The notes beneath the pieces were generated by a model. The model saw only the letters and a program-made list of their open reading frames with translations, made no database searches and was not told where the DNA came from. A program made the position numbers and the translations under genes. A DNA stretch of 64,000 nucleotides from Hyphomonadaceae bacterium (GTDB lineage Bacteria; Pseudomonadota; Alphaproteobacteria; Caulobacterales; Aquidulcibacteraceae): contig JALHQO010000011.1 in assembly GCA_022841905.1 (NCBI GenBank), positions 1-64,000 on the forward strand, read 5' to 3'. Each line of letters starts with the position of its first letter. Positions within the stretch are counted from its first letter, which is position 1. Below are positions 40,962 through 50,595 of the stretch, in pieces.

Positions 40962-41061
40962 ATTCTTCTACGCCCTCGATCCGGTGCAAGCCGCATTAGC
41001 GGCGGCGCTCGCGATCACGGTCGCGCATTTCATGATGGCGGAGGTCGAACATGCCGACTGA
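40951..41061 (+). CDS. 36-aa micro-ORF, predicted single-TM peptide, overlapping both neighbours
   Basis: MVTEFFYALDPVQAALAAALAITVAHFMMAEVEHAD; 11-nt overlaps with blaI 3' end and M56 gene 5' end. Confidence 0.55.
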   Translation: MVTEFFYALDPVQAALAAALAITVAHFMMAEVEHAD

Positions 41062-42610
41062 GCTGATCGACGTTCTGCTTCGCGTGAATTTAGCGCTAGC
41101 CGCCGGCGTACTGCTGGTGCTGGCGCTGCGCGTACCCGTGCGACGCTATTGCGGCGCGCGCGTCGCCTATGCGCTTTGGTTGCTGCCGCTGGCGGCGATG
41201 GCGATGTGCTTCGTGCCGGGCCGTATCGAGCATGTGATGCTCGAAGCGCCCATGCCGGGCGCCGCGCATCCGGGGATCATTGAGGCGCCCGCGCCGGAGC
41301 ATCCCTATCTGCTCTGGGCTTGGTGTGTTGGCGTGGTGTTGAGCCTCGTCGTTCTGGCTCTCAGGCAAGCGCGGTTCACCTCAGCGCTCGGCACACTAAG
41401 CCTGCGCGGTGACCTCGGCGCGCGGGTGCGCACGGCGGAATCGGCGGCGCACGGGCCGGCGGTGCTCGGCGTGCTGCGTCCGATCATCGTCACGCCGTCC
41501 GACTTCGAGAGCCGCTTTGACGCAGAAGAACGCCGTATCGTGCTGGCGCACGAACATGCACACCTCGCGCAAGGCGATCCCTTGATCAATGCGGCGGTCG
41601 TGCTGCTGCAGTGCGTGAACTGGTTCAACCCGTTCGCGCATCTCGGCGCGCGCGCTTTGCGGCTCGACCAAGAACTCGCCTGCGACGCGGCGGTGTTGGC
41701 GCAAAGCGACGGCATGCGCCGCCGCTACGCCGAAGCCATGCTGAAGACCCACATCGCGGCGGCCGCGCCCCTCGGATGCGCTTGGCCGCCGTCCAACCTC
41801 AATGCTTTGAAGGAGCGCATCTCCATGTTGAAACTTGCCCTGCCCACACGCACGCAACGCCTCATCGGCGCCTCCGTCATCGCGCTCGCCGCCGCCGGCG
41901 CCGCAGCCGCCTCCTGGGCCGCGCAGCCGGCGCAAGTGGTGACGACTTTTGCGCCGGTGATGGCTGCGGCGCATGCGGCTGAAACGTCGGCGGCAGCATC
42001 CGCCGATGATCTGCTGGCCGGGTTCGACGAAGATGGCGACGGCCGCGTGCGTATCATGCGCGACGGCGTGCTGGTCGAAGAACGCGACCTGACGCCGGAA
42101 GAACGCGAAGAATTGCGCGAGAGCTTGGCCGAAGCGCGCGAAGCGATGGCGCAAGCGCGGGCGGCAATGGATGAAGCGCGGTTGGAACGCCTGGACGCCT
42201 TGCGTGACCTCGAAGGCCTGCGCGATCTGGAGCATCTGCACGCGCTTGAAGGGCTGGCCGCGCTGGAAGCTCTCCGTGAAATCGACGTTCATGTCGATGA
42301 AGAAGAAATCCGTCGCGCCGCGCGCGAAGCGCGGCTTGAGGCCCGACACGCGGCGCGGCTCTCAGCCGAAGAACGACGCGAGATCGAGCAGAGCGCGCGC
42401 GAAGCAATGCGCGAAGCGGAGGTTGAGCTTGCCATGGCGCGGCGCGAAGAGCGCATCGAGGCGCGCGAGGCGATCCGCGAAGCGCGTATGGAGGTGACCG
42501 AAGAACTCCGCCAAGCGCGTGCGCGCGGCGATCAAATCGAAATCGACGCACTCGAAATCGCCGAGCGCACCTTGCGTCAGATCGATGAAGCCGCGGCGGA
42601 CGAGCGCTAA
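41051..42610 (+). CDS. M56 family (BlaR1-like) metallopeptidase with charged coiled-coil C-terminus
   Basis: RRIVLAHEHAHLAQGDPLINAAVVLLQCVNWFNPFAHLGARALRLDQELACDAAVL (HExxH-like HEHAH, ACDA); EF-hand-like FDEDGDGRVRI. Confidence 0.9.
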   Translation: MPTELIDVLLRVNLALAAGVLLVLALRVPVRRYCGARVAYALWLLPLAAMAMCFVPGRIEHVMLEAPMPGAAHPGIIEAPAPEHPYLLWAWCVGVVLSLVVLALRQARFTSALGTLSLRGDLGARVRTAESAAHGPAVLGVLRPIIVTPSDFESRFDAEERRIVLAHEHAHLAQGDPLINAAVVLLQCVNWFNPFAHLGARALRLDQELACDAAVLAQSDGMRRRYAEAMLKTHIAAAAPLGCAWPPSNLNALKERISMLKLALPTRTQRLIGASVIALAAAGAAAASWAAQPAQVVTTFAPVMAAAHAAETSAAASADDLLAGFDEDGDGRVRIMRDGVLVEERDLTPEEREELRESLAEAREAMAQARAAMDEARLERLDALRDLEGLRDLEHLHALEGLAALEALREIDVHVDEEEIRRAAREARLEARHAARLSAEERREIEQSAREAMREAEVELAMARREERIEAREAIREARMEVTEELRQARARGDQIEIDALEIAERTLRQIDEAAADER

Positions 42611-43995
42611 CGCAGTAGGATTAACGTCGCTAGGCCGAGGAAGGCCAGGAAGCCGACGACATCGGTCACGAAGGTGACGAACACTGAAGACGAGACCGCC
42701 GGGTCGGCGCCAAAGCGCCGGAGGGTCAGCGGGACGAGAATGCCTGCGAGCCCGGCGCAGGCGAAAGTGATCAGCACGGCGAGTGCGATCGAGAACGCCA
42801 GCATAACGCTGTTGAACCAAAACGCGACGACACCGGCCAACACGACAGCGAAAATCAGTCCGTTGGAGACCGCCGTCATGCCTTCACGCAAAACGTAGCG
42901 CGGCGCGTTGCTCTCATTGAGATCGCGCGAAGCGATGGCGCGCACAGCCACGGCCAGCGCTTGCGTGCCGGCATTGCCGCCCATCGAGGCGACGATCGGC
43001 ATCAGCACGGCGAGTGCGACGAGTTCAGTGATCGAGTCCTGAAAGGCGCTGATCACCGCCGACGCCACCACCGCGGTGCCTAGATTGACCAAAAGCCACG
43101 GTGCCCGGGCGCGTACGGATTTGAAGACGCTATCGGTCTGCGCCGCTTCGCTGACGCCGGCGAGCTTGAGCAAGTCTTCTTCGCTCTCTTCGCTGATGAC
43201 ATCGACGATGTCGTCGATCGTCACCATGCCAGTGAGCCGGCCGGCGTCATCCACCACGGGCGCCGAGGCCATGTGATATTTTTGGAAGGTTTGCGCCACT
43301 TCTTCCTGGTCCATCTCCGGGCGGATCAGGATCAGCGGGGCGCGCATGATCTCCTTGAGCGGCGTGTCGCGGCCGGAGCGCAGCAGGCTTGAGACACGCA
43401 CCGCCCCGATCGGGCGCATGGCGGCGTCGACGATGTAGATTTCGAAAAACTCGTCCGGCAGTTCGGCGGAATCGGCGCGCATGCGGTCGATGACACTGCC
43501 GACAGTGCCGCCTTCGGGCGCAGCGACGTATTCGCGCTGCATGAGACGGCCCGCCGTCTCTTCGTCGAACGACAACGCTTCTTCGACCGCGAGACGCGTA
43601 TCCTCGTCAGCGGCGGCGAGCACGCGGCCGAGCTGCTTCTCATCAATGTCGGCAGCGACTGCGGCAGCGTCGTCAGTGTCGAGTTGGCCGAGCGCCTGGC
43701 CGACATAATCGGCCGGCAGTTCGGGCAGGATTTCCTCGCGCCGCTCCCACGACAGTTCCGCCAGGAACTCCGGCGGCAGGTCACGCCCCACGGAACGCGC
43801 GATGGTGCGCGCTGTCTCCAGCGGCACGTGCTCGATGACGTCGGCAAGATCGGCGGGGCCGAGATCGGCCAGCAGCCGGCGCAGCAGCGGCGCGTCGTGA
43901 TCTCCGGCAGCGCCGATGACGCGGGCGATGAAGCCGGAATCCTCGGATGGCGTGGCGCGCGCTTGCTCAGCCGCCGTATCGGTCTCGGTGTTCAT
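42607..43995 (-). CDS. mgtE: Magnesium transporter MgtE
   Basis: MgtE N domain, CBS pair, C-terminal TM region with MGGNAGTQALAVAVRAIA. Confidence 0.96.
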   Translation of the reverse strand: MNTETDTAAEQARATPSEDSGFIARVIGAAGDHDAPLLRRLLADLGPADLADVIEHVPLETARTIARSVGRDLPPEFLAELSWERREEILPELPADYVGQALGQLDTDDAAAVAADIDEKQLGRVLAAADEDTRLAVEEALSFDEETAGRLMQREYVAAPEGGTVGSVIDRMRADSAELPDEFFEIYIVDAAMRPIGAVRVSSLLRSGRDTPLKEIMRAPLILIRPEMDQEEVAQTFQKYHMASAPVVDDAGRLTGMVTIDDIVDVISEESEEDLLKLAGVSEAAQTDSVFKSVRARAPWLLVNLGTAVVASAVISAFQDSITELVALAVLMPIVASMGGNAGTQALAVAVRAIASRDLNESNAPRYVLREGMTAVSNGLIFAVVLAGVVAFWFNSVMLAFSIALAVLITFACAGLAGILVPLTLRRFGADPAVSSSVFVTFVTDVVGFLAFLGLATLILLR

Positions 43996-44101
43996 CGGCG
44001 GGCCGCTTCAACGTGTGGAGAGGAATGGGTTCGTGCCCCTCCAAAGCGCCGCGTCGCGCCGTAGGTCAACCCCACACGTGCGTCAAAATCGATCTGGACA
44101 T

Positions 44102-44118
44102 ATACCCCCAAGGGGTAT
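44102..44118 (+). promoter_or_regulatory. CsoR-type operator palindrome
   Basis: ATACCCC-CAA-GGGGTAT, 12 nt before the csoR-like start codon. Confidence 0.7.
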
Positions 44119-44130
44119 GATAAAGCGGCC

Positions 44131-44400
44131 ATGCGAGATCGAACACACTTGTTGAACCGCCTGAAACGCGTCGAGGGCCAAGTGCGCGGCCTCGCCGGCA
44201 TGATTGAGGACGGCCGCTACTGCATCGATGTGCTGACTCAATTGCGCGCGGCCCGCGCGGCGCTGACCCGCGTCGAGCAGTTGATGCTCAAGGAACATCT
44301 CAACCACTGCATCGAGAGCGCCATCGTCAGCGGCGACGCGGGACAACAGCGCAAGAAAGCCTCGGAGTTGATCGAGTTACTGGTCAGGAGCGAGAAATGA
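44131..44400 (+). CDS. Metal-sensitive transcriptional regulator (CsoR/RcnR family)
   Basis: LLNRLKRVEGQVRGLAGMIEDGRYCIDVLTQLRAARAALTRVEQLMLKEHLNHCI. Confidence 0.95.
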   Translation: MRDRTHLLNRLKRVEGQVRGLAGMIEDGRYCIDVLTQLRAARAALTRVEQLMLKEHLNHCIESAIVSGDAGQQRKKASELIELLVRSEK

Positions 44401-45758
44401 ACTTCTGGATCGCAACGTCAGCGCTTTGCCTGGCCGTCTGGGCGTGGCCTGCGCTGGCGCAAGAGCATCAGCACGACCACACGCCGCCCGCTCAGCAGCA
44501 AGAAGAGCCGGCGCACGACCACGACGCGACGCAGGCGGGTCACGACCAGCATGCCGAAGACCATTCCGGGATGCAGCATGGCGGCCACGACACGATGGCC
44601 GCGATGACCGGGCTCTATGGCGCCTACCCGATGGGGCGCGACGCTTCCGGCACGGCGTGGCAGCCGGATGTCTCCTCACACGGCGGCGTGCACGGCCAAG
44701 CGGGCGACTGGATGCTGATGGGGCACGTGATGCTCAATGGCGTCTACGCATGGTCGGATGGGCCGCGTGGCGATGAGGAGGCGTACGTGGCCGGCATGAT
44801 CATGGGCTCGGCGCGGCGCGCCGTTGGCGAGCGCGGCACGCTCAATCTGCGCGCCATGCTCTCACCTGATCCGTTCATGGGCGCGGACGGCTATCCGCTC
44901 CTGTTCGCGGCAGGGGAAAGCGCCGATGGCGTCGAGCCACTGGTGGATCGCCAGCATCCGCACGATTTGTTCATGGAATTGTCGGCCTCCTATGCGCACC
45001 AGCTTGGCGAAAATTCCTCGGTGTTCGTTTATGGCGGCCTACCAGGCGAACCGGCGTTCGGACCGCCGGCCTTCATGCATCGCATGGCGGCGACGGATTC
45101 GCCGGAAGCGCCGCTGACACACCATTGGTTCGACAGCACGCACATCACCTTCGGCGTGCTGACCGCCGGCTACATCCACGGCGACTTCAAGATCGAAGCA
45201 TCCCAGTTCCGCGGCCGCGAGCCGGATGAGGATCGCTACGACATCGAGAGCGGCGATCTGGATTCGACGGCGGTGCGCCTTTCTTGGAACCCGAGCGACA
45301 ATCTCTCGCTGCAGGCATCCTGGGCCGACATCGAAAGCCCCGAAGCGTTGCATCCCGACGAGGATGAAGAGCGCGTCTCAGTGAGCGGGATCTATACGCG
45401 CCGCATCGGCGAAAACGGCTGGTGGTCCGCCACCCTCGCCTTCGCCAACAAGGAACGCAGCGATGGCGTCTCGCTCGACGCATGGCTCACCGAAGCCGCC
45501 TGGCATCCCAACGATCGCTGGACCGTGTTCGCACGCGGCGAAGCGATCGAGACGGATGAGCTTGGCGTGCATCACGGCCCGGTGGAGGACGTGCAGCGCT
45601 TGAGCCTCGGCGCCATCCGCGATTTCCGCATCAACGAAAACGTCGTCTTCGGCGTTGGCGCGCTGGTGCAGCAACATTTCGCGTCGGACTCGCTTGAGCC
45701 CAGCTATGGCGGCGACCAGGAGGGCGCGATGGCGTTCGTTCGGCTCAAGATCGGATAA
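44397..45758 (+). CDS. His/Met-rich outer-membrane-type beta-barrel protein, probable metal-resistance function
   Basis: Signal peptide; QEHQHDHTPPAQQQEEPAHDHDATQAGHDQHAEDHSGMQHGGHDTM; beta-barrel pattern; overlaps csoR stop (ATGA). Confidence 0.75.
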   Translation: MNFWIATSALCLAVWAWPALAQEHQHDHTPPAQQQEEPAHDHDATQAGHDQHAEDHSGMQHGGHDTMAAMTGLYGAYPMGRDASGTAWQPDVSSHGGVHGQAGDWMLMGHVMLNGVYAWSDGPRGDEEAYVAGMIMGSARRAVGERGTLNLRAMLSPDPFMGADGYPLLFAAGESADGVEPLVDRQHPHDLFMELSASYAHQLGENSSVFVYGGLPGEPAFGPPAFMHRMAATDSPEAPLTHHWFDSTHITFGVLTAGYIHGDFKIEASQFRGREPDEDRYDIESGDLDSTAVRLSWNPSDNLSLQASWADIESPEALHPDEDEERVSVSGIYTRRIGENGWWSATLAFANKERSDGVSLDAWLTEAAWHPNDRWTVFARGEAIETDELGVHHGPVEDVQRLSLGAIRDFRINENVVFGVGALVQQHFASDSLEPSYGGDQEGAMAFVRLKIG

Positions 45759-45836
45759 AAATCCGCGCGACCTCTGTCGGCGCGGCGCGCGCTAGATCGT
45801 CTTCAAGCAAGACCTACCCATCGAAGGGATTCTTGC

Positions 45837-46481
45837 ATGACGCTCAAACTCTACGAATTCGCCGTGACCCGCTCCGCCCGTGTCCGCTGGACGCTACTGG
45901 AACTTGGGCTGCCGTTTGAAAGCGTGGCCGGCGAGGAAGCATTCGCGCATCCTGATGTCGCAGCGATCCATCCGCTCGCCAAACTGCCGGCGTTTCGCGA
46001 CAATGGCCGGCCGCTGTTCGAAAGCGCCGCCATCTGCACGTGGCTGGCTGACAGCCATCCTGACGCAAAGCTGATCGCACCGTCCGGCCAGTGGGCGCGC
46101 GCGCTGCACGATCAGTGGACATCCTTCACGCTGTCAGAGATCGAAGCCTATCTGTGGCACACCGCGCGCAACCTCTTCATTCTGCCGGAAGCTGAGCGTC
46201 TGCCGGTGGTGTTTCCGCAGAACGAAGCGGCGGCCAAACGTGGCCTCGCGGCGCTTGATGAGGCGCTGGCCGGCAAGGACTGGCTGATCGACAACCGCTT
46301 CTCGGTTACCGACATTATCGCCGGCTTCGCTGTCGCCTGGGCTTACACGCTCGGCATGACTGAAGGCATGGGCAACGTAAGCGCGTATGCTGAGCGCATC
46401 TTGGCGCGGCCGCTATGCCCGTACGGTGCGATGAAGGACGTGGCGGCGGCTGAACAAGCGAAAGCGGGGGAAGCATTATGA
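45837..46481 (+). CDS. Glutathione S-transferase family protein
   Basis: MTLKLYEFAVTRSARVRWTLLELGLPFESV...ESAAICTWLAD. Confidence 0.92.
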   Translation: MTLKLYEFAVTRSARVRWTLLELGLPFESVAGEEAFAHPDVAAIHPLAKLPAFRDNGRPLFESAAICTWLADSHPDAKLIAPSGQWARALHDQWTSFTLSEIEAYLWHTARNLFILPEAERLPVVFPQNEAAAKRGLAALDEALAGKDWLIDNRFSVTDIIAGFAVAWAYTLGMTEGMGNVSAYAERILARPLCPYGAMKDVAAAEQAKAGEAL

Positions 46482-46873
46482 AAGCGAGCGCATCGATCTG
46501 GGCTGGCCGTGTGCTGAGCGGCTTGTTTGCGCTCTTTATTCTGGGTGCGTCGGTGGCGCCTAAGCTCACCGGCATGCCGGTGGCGGAAGAGACGATGGCG
46601 CAGCTCGGATGGCCGCCAGGGCACACGCTCTGGATCGGCGTGCTCGAACTGAGCTTAGTGCTGCTCTATCTCTTCCCGCGCACGAGCGTGCTGGGCGCGG
46701 TGCTGTGGATGGGCCTGCTCGGCGGCGCGATGGCGACGCAAATCCGCGCCGACACTCCGCTGTTCAGCCACCAGCTGTTCAGCCTCTATCTCGGGCTCAT
46801 CATGTGGGGTGGTTTGTGGCTGCGCGACGAAAAGCTGCGCGCGCTGTTTCCGTGGCGGGGAACGCGCGCTTAG
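46478..46873 (+). CDS. DoxX family membrane protein
   Basis: Four-TM DoxX-like pattern; ATGA overlap with the GST gene. Confidence 0.8.
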   Translation: MKASASIWAGRVLSGLFALFILGASVAPKLTGMPVAEETMAQLGWPPGHTLWIGVLELSLVLLYLFPRTSVLGAVLWMGLLGGAMATQIRADTPLFSHQLFSLYLGLIMWGGLWLRDEKLRALFPWRGTRA

Positions 46874-46961
46874 CGCGCGTCGCGCCAACACCCGATGCGG
46901 TCCGCGCTGGTGGTTTTTCGATCGCTGACGTACTCGACGCAATTGCAACGATTCATTGTGT

Positions 46962-47204
46962 TCACCAAAGCCGCTTGTTGGCAAAAGCTTTGCCAGAGCC
47001 TGACTTTAGATATCGCTCAAAGGCGATTGCTCGCTTCTCATCTTCAAACGTCAAATAGCCGACCAATCGCCATGGCCGGAATTTTGAAGTGTGAGAAGAA
47101 TCCCCCTTGTTGTGAGCCTTCAGTCGAGCGCTCACATCAGTGGTGAAGCCCGTGTAGCGCTGGTCAGGGCGGACCTCGCTCACAATCATATAAACGTAGA
47201 ACAT
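46962..47204 (-). CDS. GIY-YIG nuclease family protein
   Basis: FYVYMIVSEVRPDQRYTGFTTDVSARLKAHNKGDSSHTSKFRPWRLVGYLTFEDEKRAIAFERYLKSGSGKAF. Confidence 0.92.
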   Translation of the reverse strand: MFYVYMIVSEVRPDQRYTGFTTDVSARLKAHNKGDSSHTSKFRPWRLVGYLTFEDEKRAIAFERYLKSGSGKAFANKRLW

Positions 47205-47224
47205 AGGTCATCTTAGGCCGGAGG

Positions 47225-47250
47225 CCCTCCTTCGCTAAAGCTTCGGAGGG
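47225..47250. repeat. Palindromic element CCCTCCTTCGCTAAAGCTTCGGAGGG (family member 2)
   Basis: Hairpin sharing the core with 24151-24177. Confidence 0.6.
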
Positions 47251-47312
47251 CAGCCTTCGCGCGTTGGGGGGTCTGGGCTGGGCCTGCCAGCCATAGCGCG
47301 AAGCGCGAAGGC

Positions 47313-47397
47313 TGGTGCGCTCGAGAGGACTCGAACCTCCACGATGTTACTCGCTGCCACCTCAAGGCAGTGCGTCTACCAATTCCGCCACGAGCGC
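47313..47397 (-). tRNA. tRNA-Leu (anticodon GAG)
   Basis: GCGCTCGTGGCGGAATTGGTAGACGCACTGCCTTGAGGTGGC...GGTTCGAGTCCTCTCGAGCGCACCA on the minus strand. Confidence 0.95.
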
Positions 47398-47439
47398 ATT
47401 TGAGCGCGGGGGGTTACCAGACCCGCCCGCAACGAACAA

Positions 47440-47463
47440 GGGCCGGAGCTTGGCCCCGGCCCT
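47440..47463. terminator. Hairpin between the tRNA and the secreted protein gene
   Basis: AGGGCCGG...CCGGCCCT. Confidence 0.45.
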
Positions 47464-47488
47464 GCCGCATCAGGTCATTTCGACCCAA

Positions 47489-47971
47489 TTATTGAGAATA
47501 GAGCTCCGAGATGTGGAGCTGGGCATTTTCCAGGCGAGCGCCGCCATAGGTGCCGACCCAGATTTCATAACGGCCCGACATCGGACGGTTGAAGCGAACC
47601 ATCGGATTGAGGCCGTTCACGCCAGCATCGTCATCGCAATACCAGGTGCCGTCCGGGGCGTTGACGACCAGGGTGGTGTCCGCGCCAGAGGCGACCGAGA
47701 GGATGAGCGGATAGCCGCCGCCTGCGTTGTAGTTCAGGCGGACGTCCGGTGCGTTGGTGATGAAGCCACGGCACGACGAGCTCAGACGCTGAGCATCGAG
47801 ATTGCCGCCGGACTGCAGGTTAATGACCTGCGGATCGGGCGTGAAGCCGTAATTGAGGTTCAACGTGCCGTAGTTCGGCGCGGCGTTGAAATCTTGCGCC
47901 GACGCGATGGAAGCGGTGGCGACAGCAGCGAGCGCGACGCCAGCGGCGACGAAGCGAGCGATAGGAGACAT
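47489..47971 (-). CDS. Secreted hypothetical protein (pre-peptidase-C-like beta domain)
   Basis: Signal peptide; ADTTLVVNAPDGTWYCDDDAGVNGLNPMVRFNRPMSGRYEIWVGTY. Confidence 0.7.
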   Translation of the reverse strand: MSPIARFVAAGVALAAVATASIASAQDFNAAPNYGTLNLNYGFTPDPQVINLQSGGNLDAQRLSSSCRGFITNAPDVRLNYNAGGGYPLILSVASGADTTLVVNAPDGTWYCDDDAGVNGLNPMVRFNRPMSGRYEIWVGTYGGARLENAQLHISELYSQ

Positions 47972-48103
47972 GAGTGTATTTCCCCGGTTTCGCGCGTCGG
48001 GCTCTGACGCGCAGTCTAAACGATGGCGTCCCGCGCCTGAGCCGCACATGAACAGATCGATAAGGTTGCGTCTACCCCCTAGAACGGGTGAGCAACGGGC
48101 AAT

Positions 48104-48361
48104 CTACGCGGCGGCGTTGAACTCGTGCACGTCAGCCGCTTCGGTGACGGTAATGCATAACCGATCGCCCTGGATGGTGATCTCGCCCCGCGCGATCGGA
48201 TGGCCGTTGGCGAGGATCCAGAGTTGGTCGCTCTCCTTAGTGTCCAACGGAATCACGGCGCCGCGGCCCATGCGCAAAAGTTGCTGCATCGGCATGCGGC
48301 AGCGCCCGAGGACGACCGCGAGTTCGACGTCGACGTGATTGACCTGGCTTTTGTGCGACAC
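48104..48361 (-). CDS. FliN-like flagellar motor switch (SpoA domain) protein
   Basis: VNHVDVELAVVLGRCRMPMQQLLRMGRGAVIPLDTKESDQLWILANGHPIARGEITIQGDRLCITVTE. Confidence 0.88.
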   Translation of the reverse strand: MSHKSQVNHVDVELAVVLGRCRMPMQQLLRMGRGAVIPLDTKESDQLWILANGHPIARGEITIQGDRLCITVTEAADVHEFNAAA

Positions 48362-48414
48362 CTGACGACCCCATTTGATTCTGCTCTAGTCGAACCGGAA
48401 AGGGTTGCAGGGGC

Positions 48415-49095
48415 GTGAACGAACGAGCGGCTATTGGCTGGGCGGTGTCGCCAGGTCTGGTTCAATATGAGCCAGCAGTCGCGGCGATGGAGGCGCGCGC
48501 CGCCGCGATTGCGGCCGGCGAAGCCGGCGAACTCGTTTGGCTTCTAGAACATCCCCCACTCTACACCGCCGGCGTCAGCGCCAAAGATGGCGATCTCTTG
48601 GACGCAACGCGCTTTCCGGTTTTCCGCAGCGGCCGTGGCGGCCAATTCACCTATCACGGGCCCGGCCAGCGCGTGGCTTACATCATGCTCGACCTCCGCG
48701 AGCGCGGGCGCGACGTGACCAAGTTCGTCGCGGATCTCGAACATTGGATCATCGGCGCGCTGGACGATTTCAACGTCAGAGGCGAGGTGCGTGAGGGCCG
48801 CGTCGGCGTATGGGTCGAGCGAAAAGGCCCCGGCTGGGCGCGCGAGGACAAGATCGCCGCCATCGGCGTGCGCTTGCGCAAATGGGTGAGCTTCCACGGC
48901 ATTGCATTGAACGTAGAGCCGGACCTCGAGCATTTTTCCGGCATCACTCCCTGCGGAATCAGCGCGCCGCAATTCGGCGTAACAAGCCTGGTCGATCTCG
49001 GCCTGCCGGTGACGATGGCGGATGCCGACGCTGCCCTGCGCGCCTCTTTCGAACGCGTGTTCGGCGCGACAAGAGCAGCGGCGCCGCCTTTGTGA
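48415..49095 (+). CDS. lipB: Lipoyl(octanoyl) transferase
   Basis: [13 protein letters not shown]...[21 protein letters not shown]...[23 protein letters not shown]. Confidence 0.96.
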   Translation: MNERAAIGWAVSPGLVQYEPAVAAMEARAAAIAAGEAGELVWLLEHPPLYTAGVSAKDGDLLDATRFPVFRSGRGGQFTYHGPGQRVAYIMLDLRERGRDVTKFVADLEHWIIGALDDFNVRGEVREGRVGVWVERKGPGWAREDKIAAIGVRLRKWVSFHGIALNVEPDLEHFSGITPCGISAPQFGVTSLVDLGLPVTMADADAALRASFERVFGATRAAAPPL

Positions 49096-49153
49096 CATGC
49101 GATTCGCCGCTTCCGGGTAGCGCGCGGTAACGAACGTTACCTACGCTTCTGGC

Positions 49154-50503
49154 ATGAGTGATTCCGCCTTCTCGACGCTTTTCTCCAGCGACTTCGCCGA
49201 CAAGGCCCTCCGCGCGACGACGCGTGACGGCTTGCTGTCAGTGGCCGACGTCACTGCGAACGTACGCAAGGCGACATGGACGCGCGTCGGCTTCGCTGCG
49301 GTGATGGCGGTGCTTTCGTTGGCGGTGTTGCCGCCGGTGGTCGCGGGCGGTTGGCTGGCGCTGATCGCCGCGTGGGAGCTGGTGATCCGCGTCGCGATCG
49401 AGGATCGCGTTGTTACGCCAGCCGCGCAGCGATCACAGCAGAAAGGCTTCTACTGGCTGGCGGGCGTTCATTTCATCGGCGGCCTCGCCTTCACGGCTTA
49501 TCCAGTGCTGGCGTGGTCGACCGGCGACGCGATCGGCATGGTGTTGGCGACGGCGTGGATCTGCAGTTCGGCGAACCATGTGTTCGTGTATTTCTCGCCA
49601 AATCGGCTGGTGACGTGGGCGTGCCTTGGGCCGGTTGCACTCTGTGCGCTCGTTGCACCCTTCACGGTCTCCGGCTTCACGCTCTCGGCGCTGGTCGCCT
49701 CGGCGACTTTGGCGGCGCTCATCGTATCTGCTGGCATGATGGGCTTTGACCGGCGCGTTCTCCTTGGCTCGCTCGCCAAGCATGCGGCGGCGCGCATGTC
49801 GGCAGAACAAGCCAACGCCGCCAAGTCGCAGTTTTTGGCGACGATGAGCCACGAATTGCGCACCCCGCTCAACGCCGTGATCGGCTATGCCGAATTGATC
49901 GAGGAAGAAGCCCAAGGGGCGGTGGCGCAGGACGCGGAGAAGATCCGCGACGCTGCACGACAATTGCTCGGCGTTATCGATGTTATTCTCGATTTGTCGA
50001 AATTGGAAACCGGCGCGGTGGCGCTCGATCGCGAACGCGTCGAAGTGGCGGCGCTGTTCGAGCAATTGCGCGAAAGCGCGCCGGCGCTGGCGGCGGCAAA
50101 TGGCAACACGGTGACGATCGTTGAGACGACGCCGCTGGGCCAAGCCGAGATCGATCATCGCCGGCTCTATCAAAGCATCATGCAACTCGTCTCGAACGCG
50201 GCGAAGTTCACCAAGAATGGCGAGATCAAAATCACGGGCGCGCGGCGCGTCGTCGATGGCCGCGCGCGATTGGAATTCGCCGTGGCCGACACCGGCATCG
50301 GCATCAGCCCCGAGCAGCAAACACGAATCTTCGAGCCATTCGTACAGGCCGAGGGTGACAGCGCACGCCGCTATGAGGGCGCGGGGCTCGGGCTCACTTT
50401 GGTGCGCCGGCTTGCGCGGCTGATGGACGGCGATGTCACGCTCGTCAGCACGCCTAGCCGCGGCTCGACCTTCACGCTCTGGATCGACGCCGGGTCGGCC
50501 TGA
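49154..50503 (+). CDS. Membrane sensor histidine kinase
   Basis: FLATMSHELRTPLNAVIGYAEL (H box), HATPase N/G boxes. Confidence 0.93.
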   Translation: MSDSAFSTLFSSDFADKALRATTRDGLLSVADVTANVRKATWTRVGFAAVMAVLSLAVLPPVVAGGWLALIAAWELVIRVAIEDRVVTPAAQRSQQKGFYWLAGVHFIGGLAFTAYPVLAWSTGDAIGMVLATAWICSSANHVFVYFSPNRLVTWACLGPVALCALVAPFTVSGFTLSALVASATLAALIVSAGMMGFDRRVLLGSLAKHAAARMSAEQANAAKSQFLATMSHELRTPLNAVIGYAELIEEEAQGAVAQDAEKIRDAARQLLGVIDVILDLSKLETGAVALDRERVEVAALFEQLRESAPALAAANGNTVTIVETTPLGQAEIDHRRLYQSIMQLVSNAAKFTKNGEIKITGARRVVDGRARLEFAVADTGIGISPEQQTRIFEPFVQAEGDSARRYEGAGLGLTLVRRLARLMDGDVTLVSTPSRGSTFTLWIDAGSA

Positions 50504-50595
50504 TCGCTTTTTTCGGGACGCTCGCGTCCAAATCCGCTTCGCGACGCATCTGTGTCAGCAACAGGGCAAGATAAGCCCGAACATGGAGCGTACCG

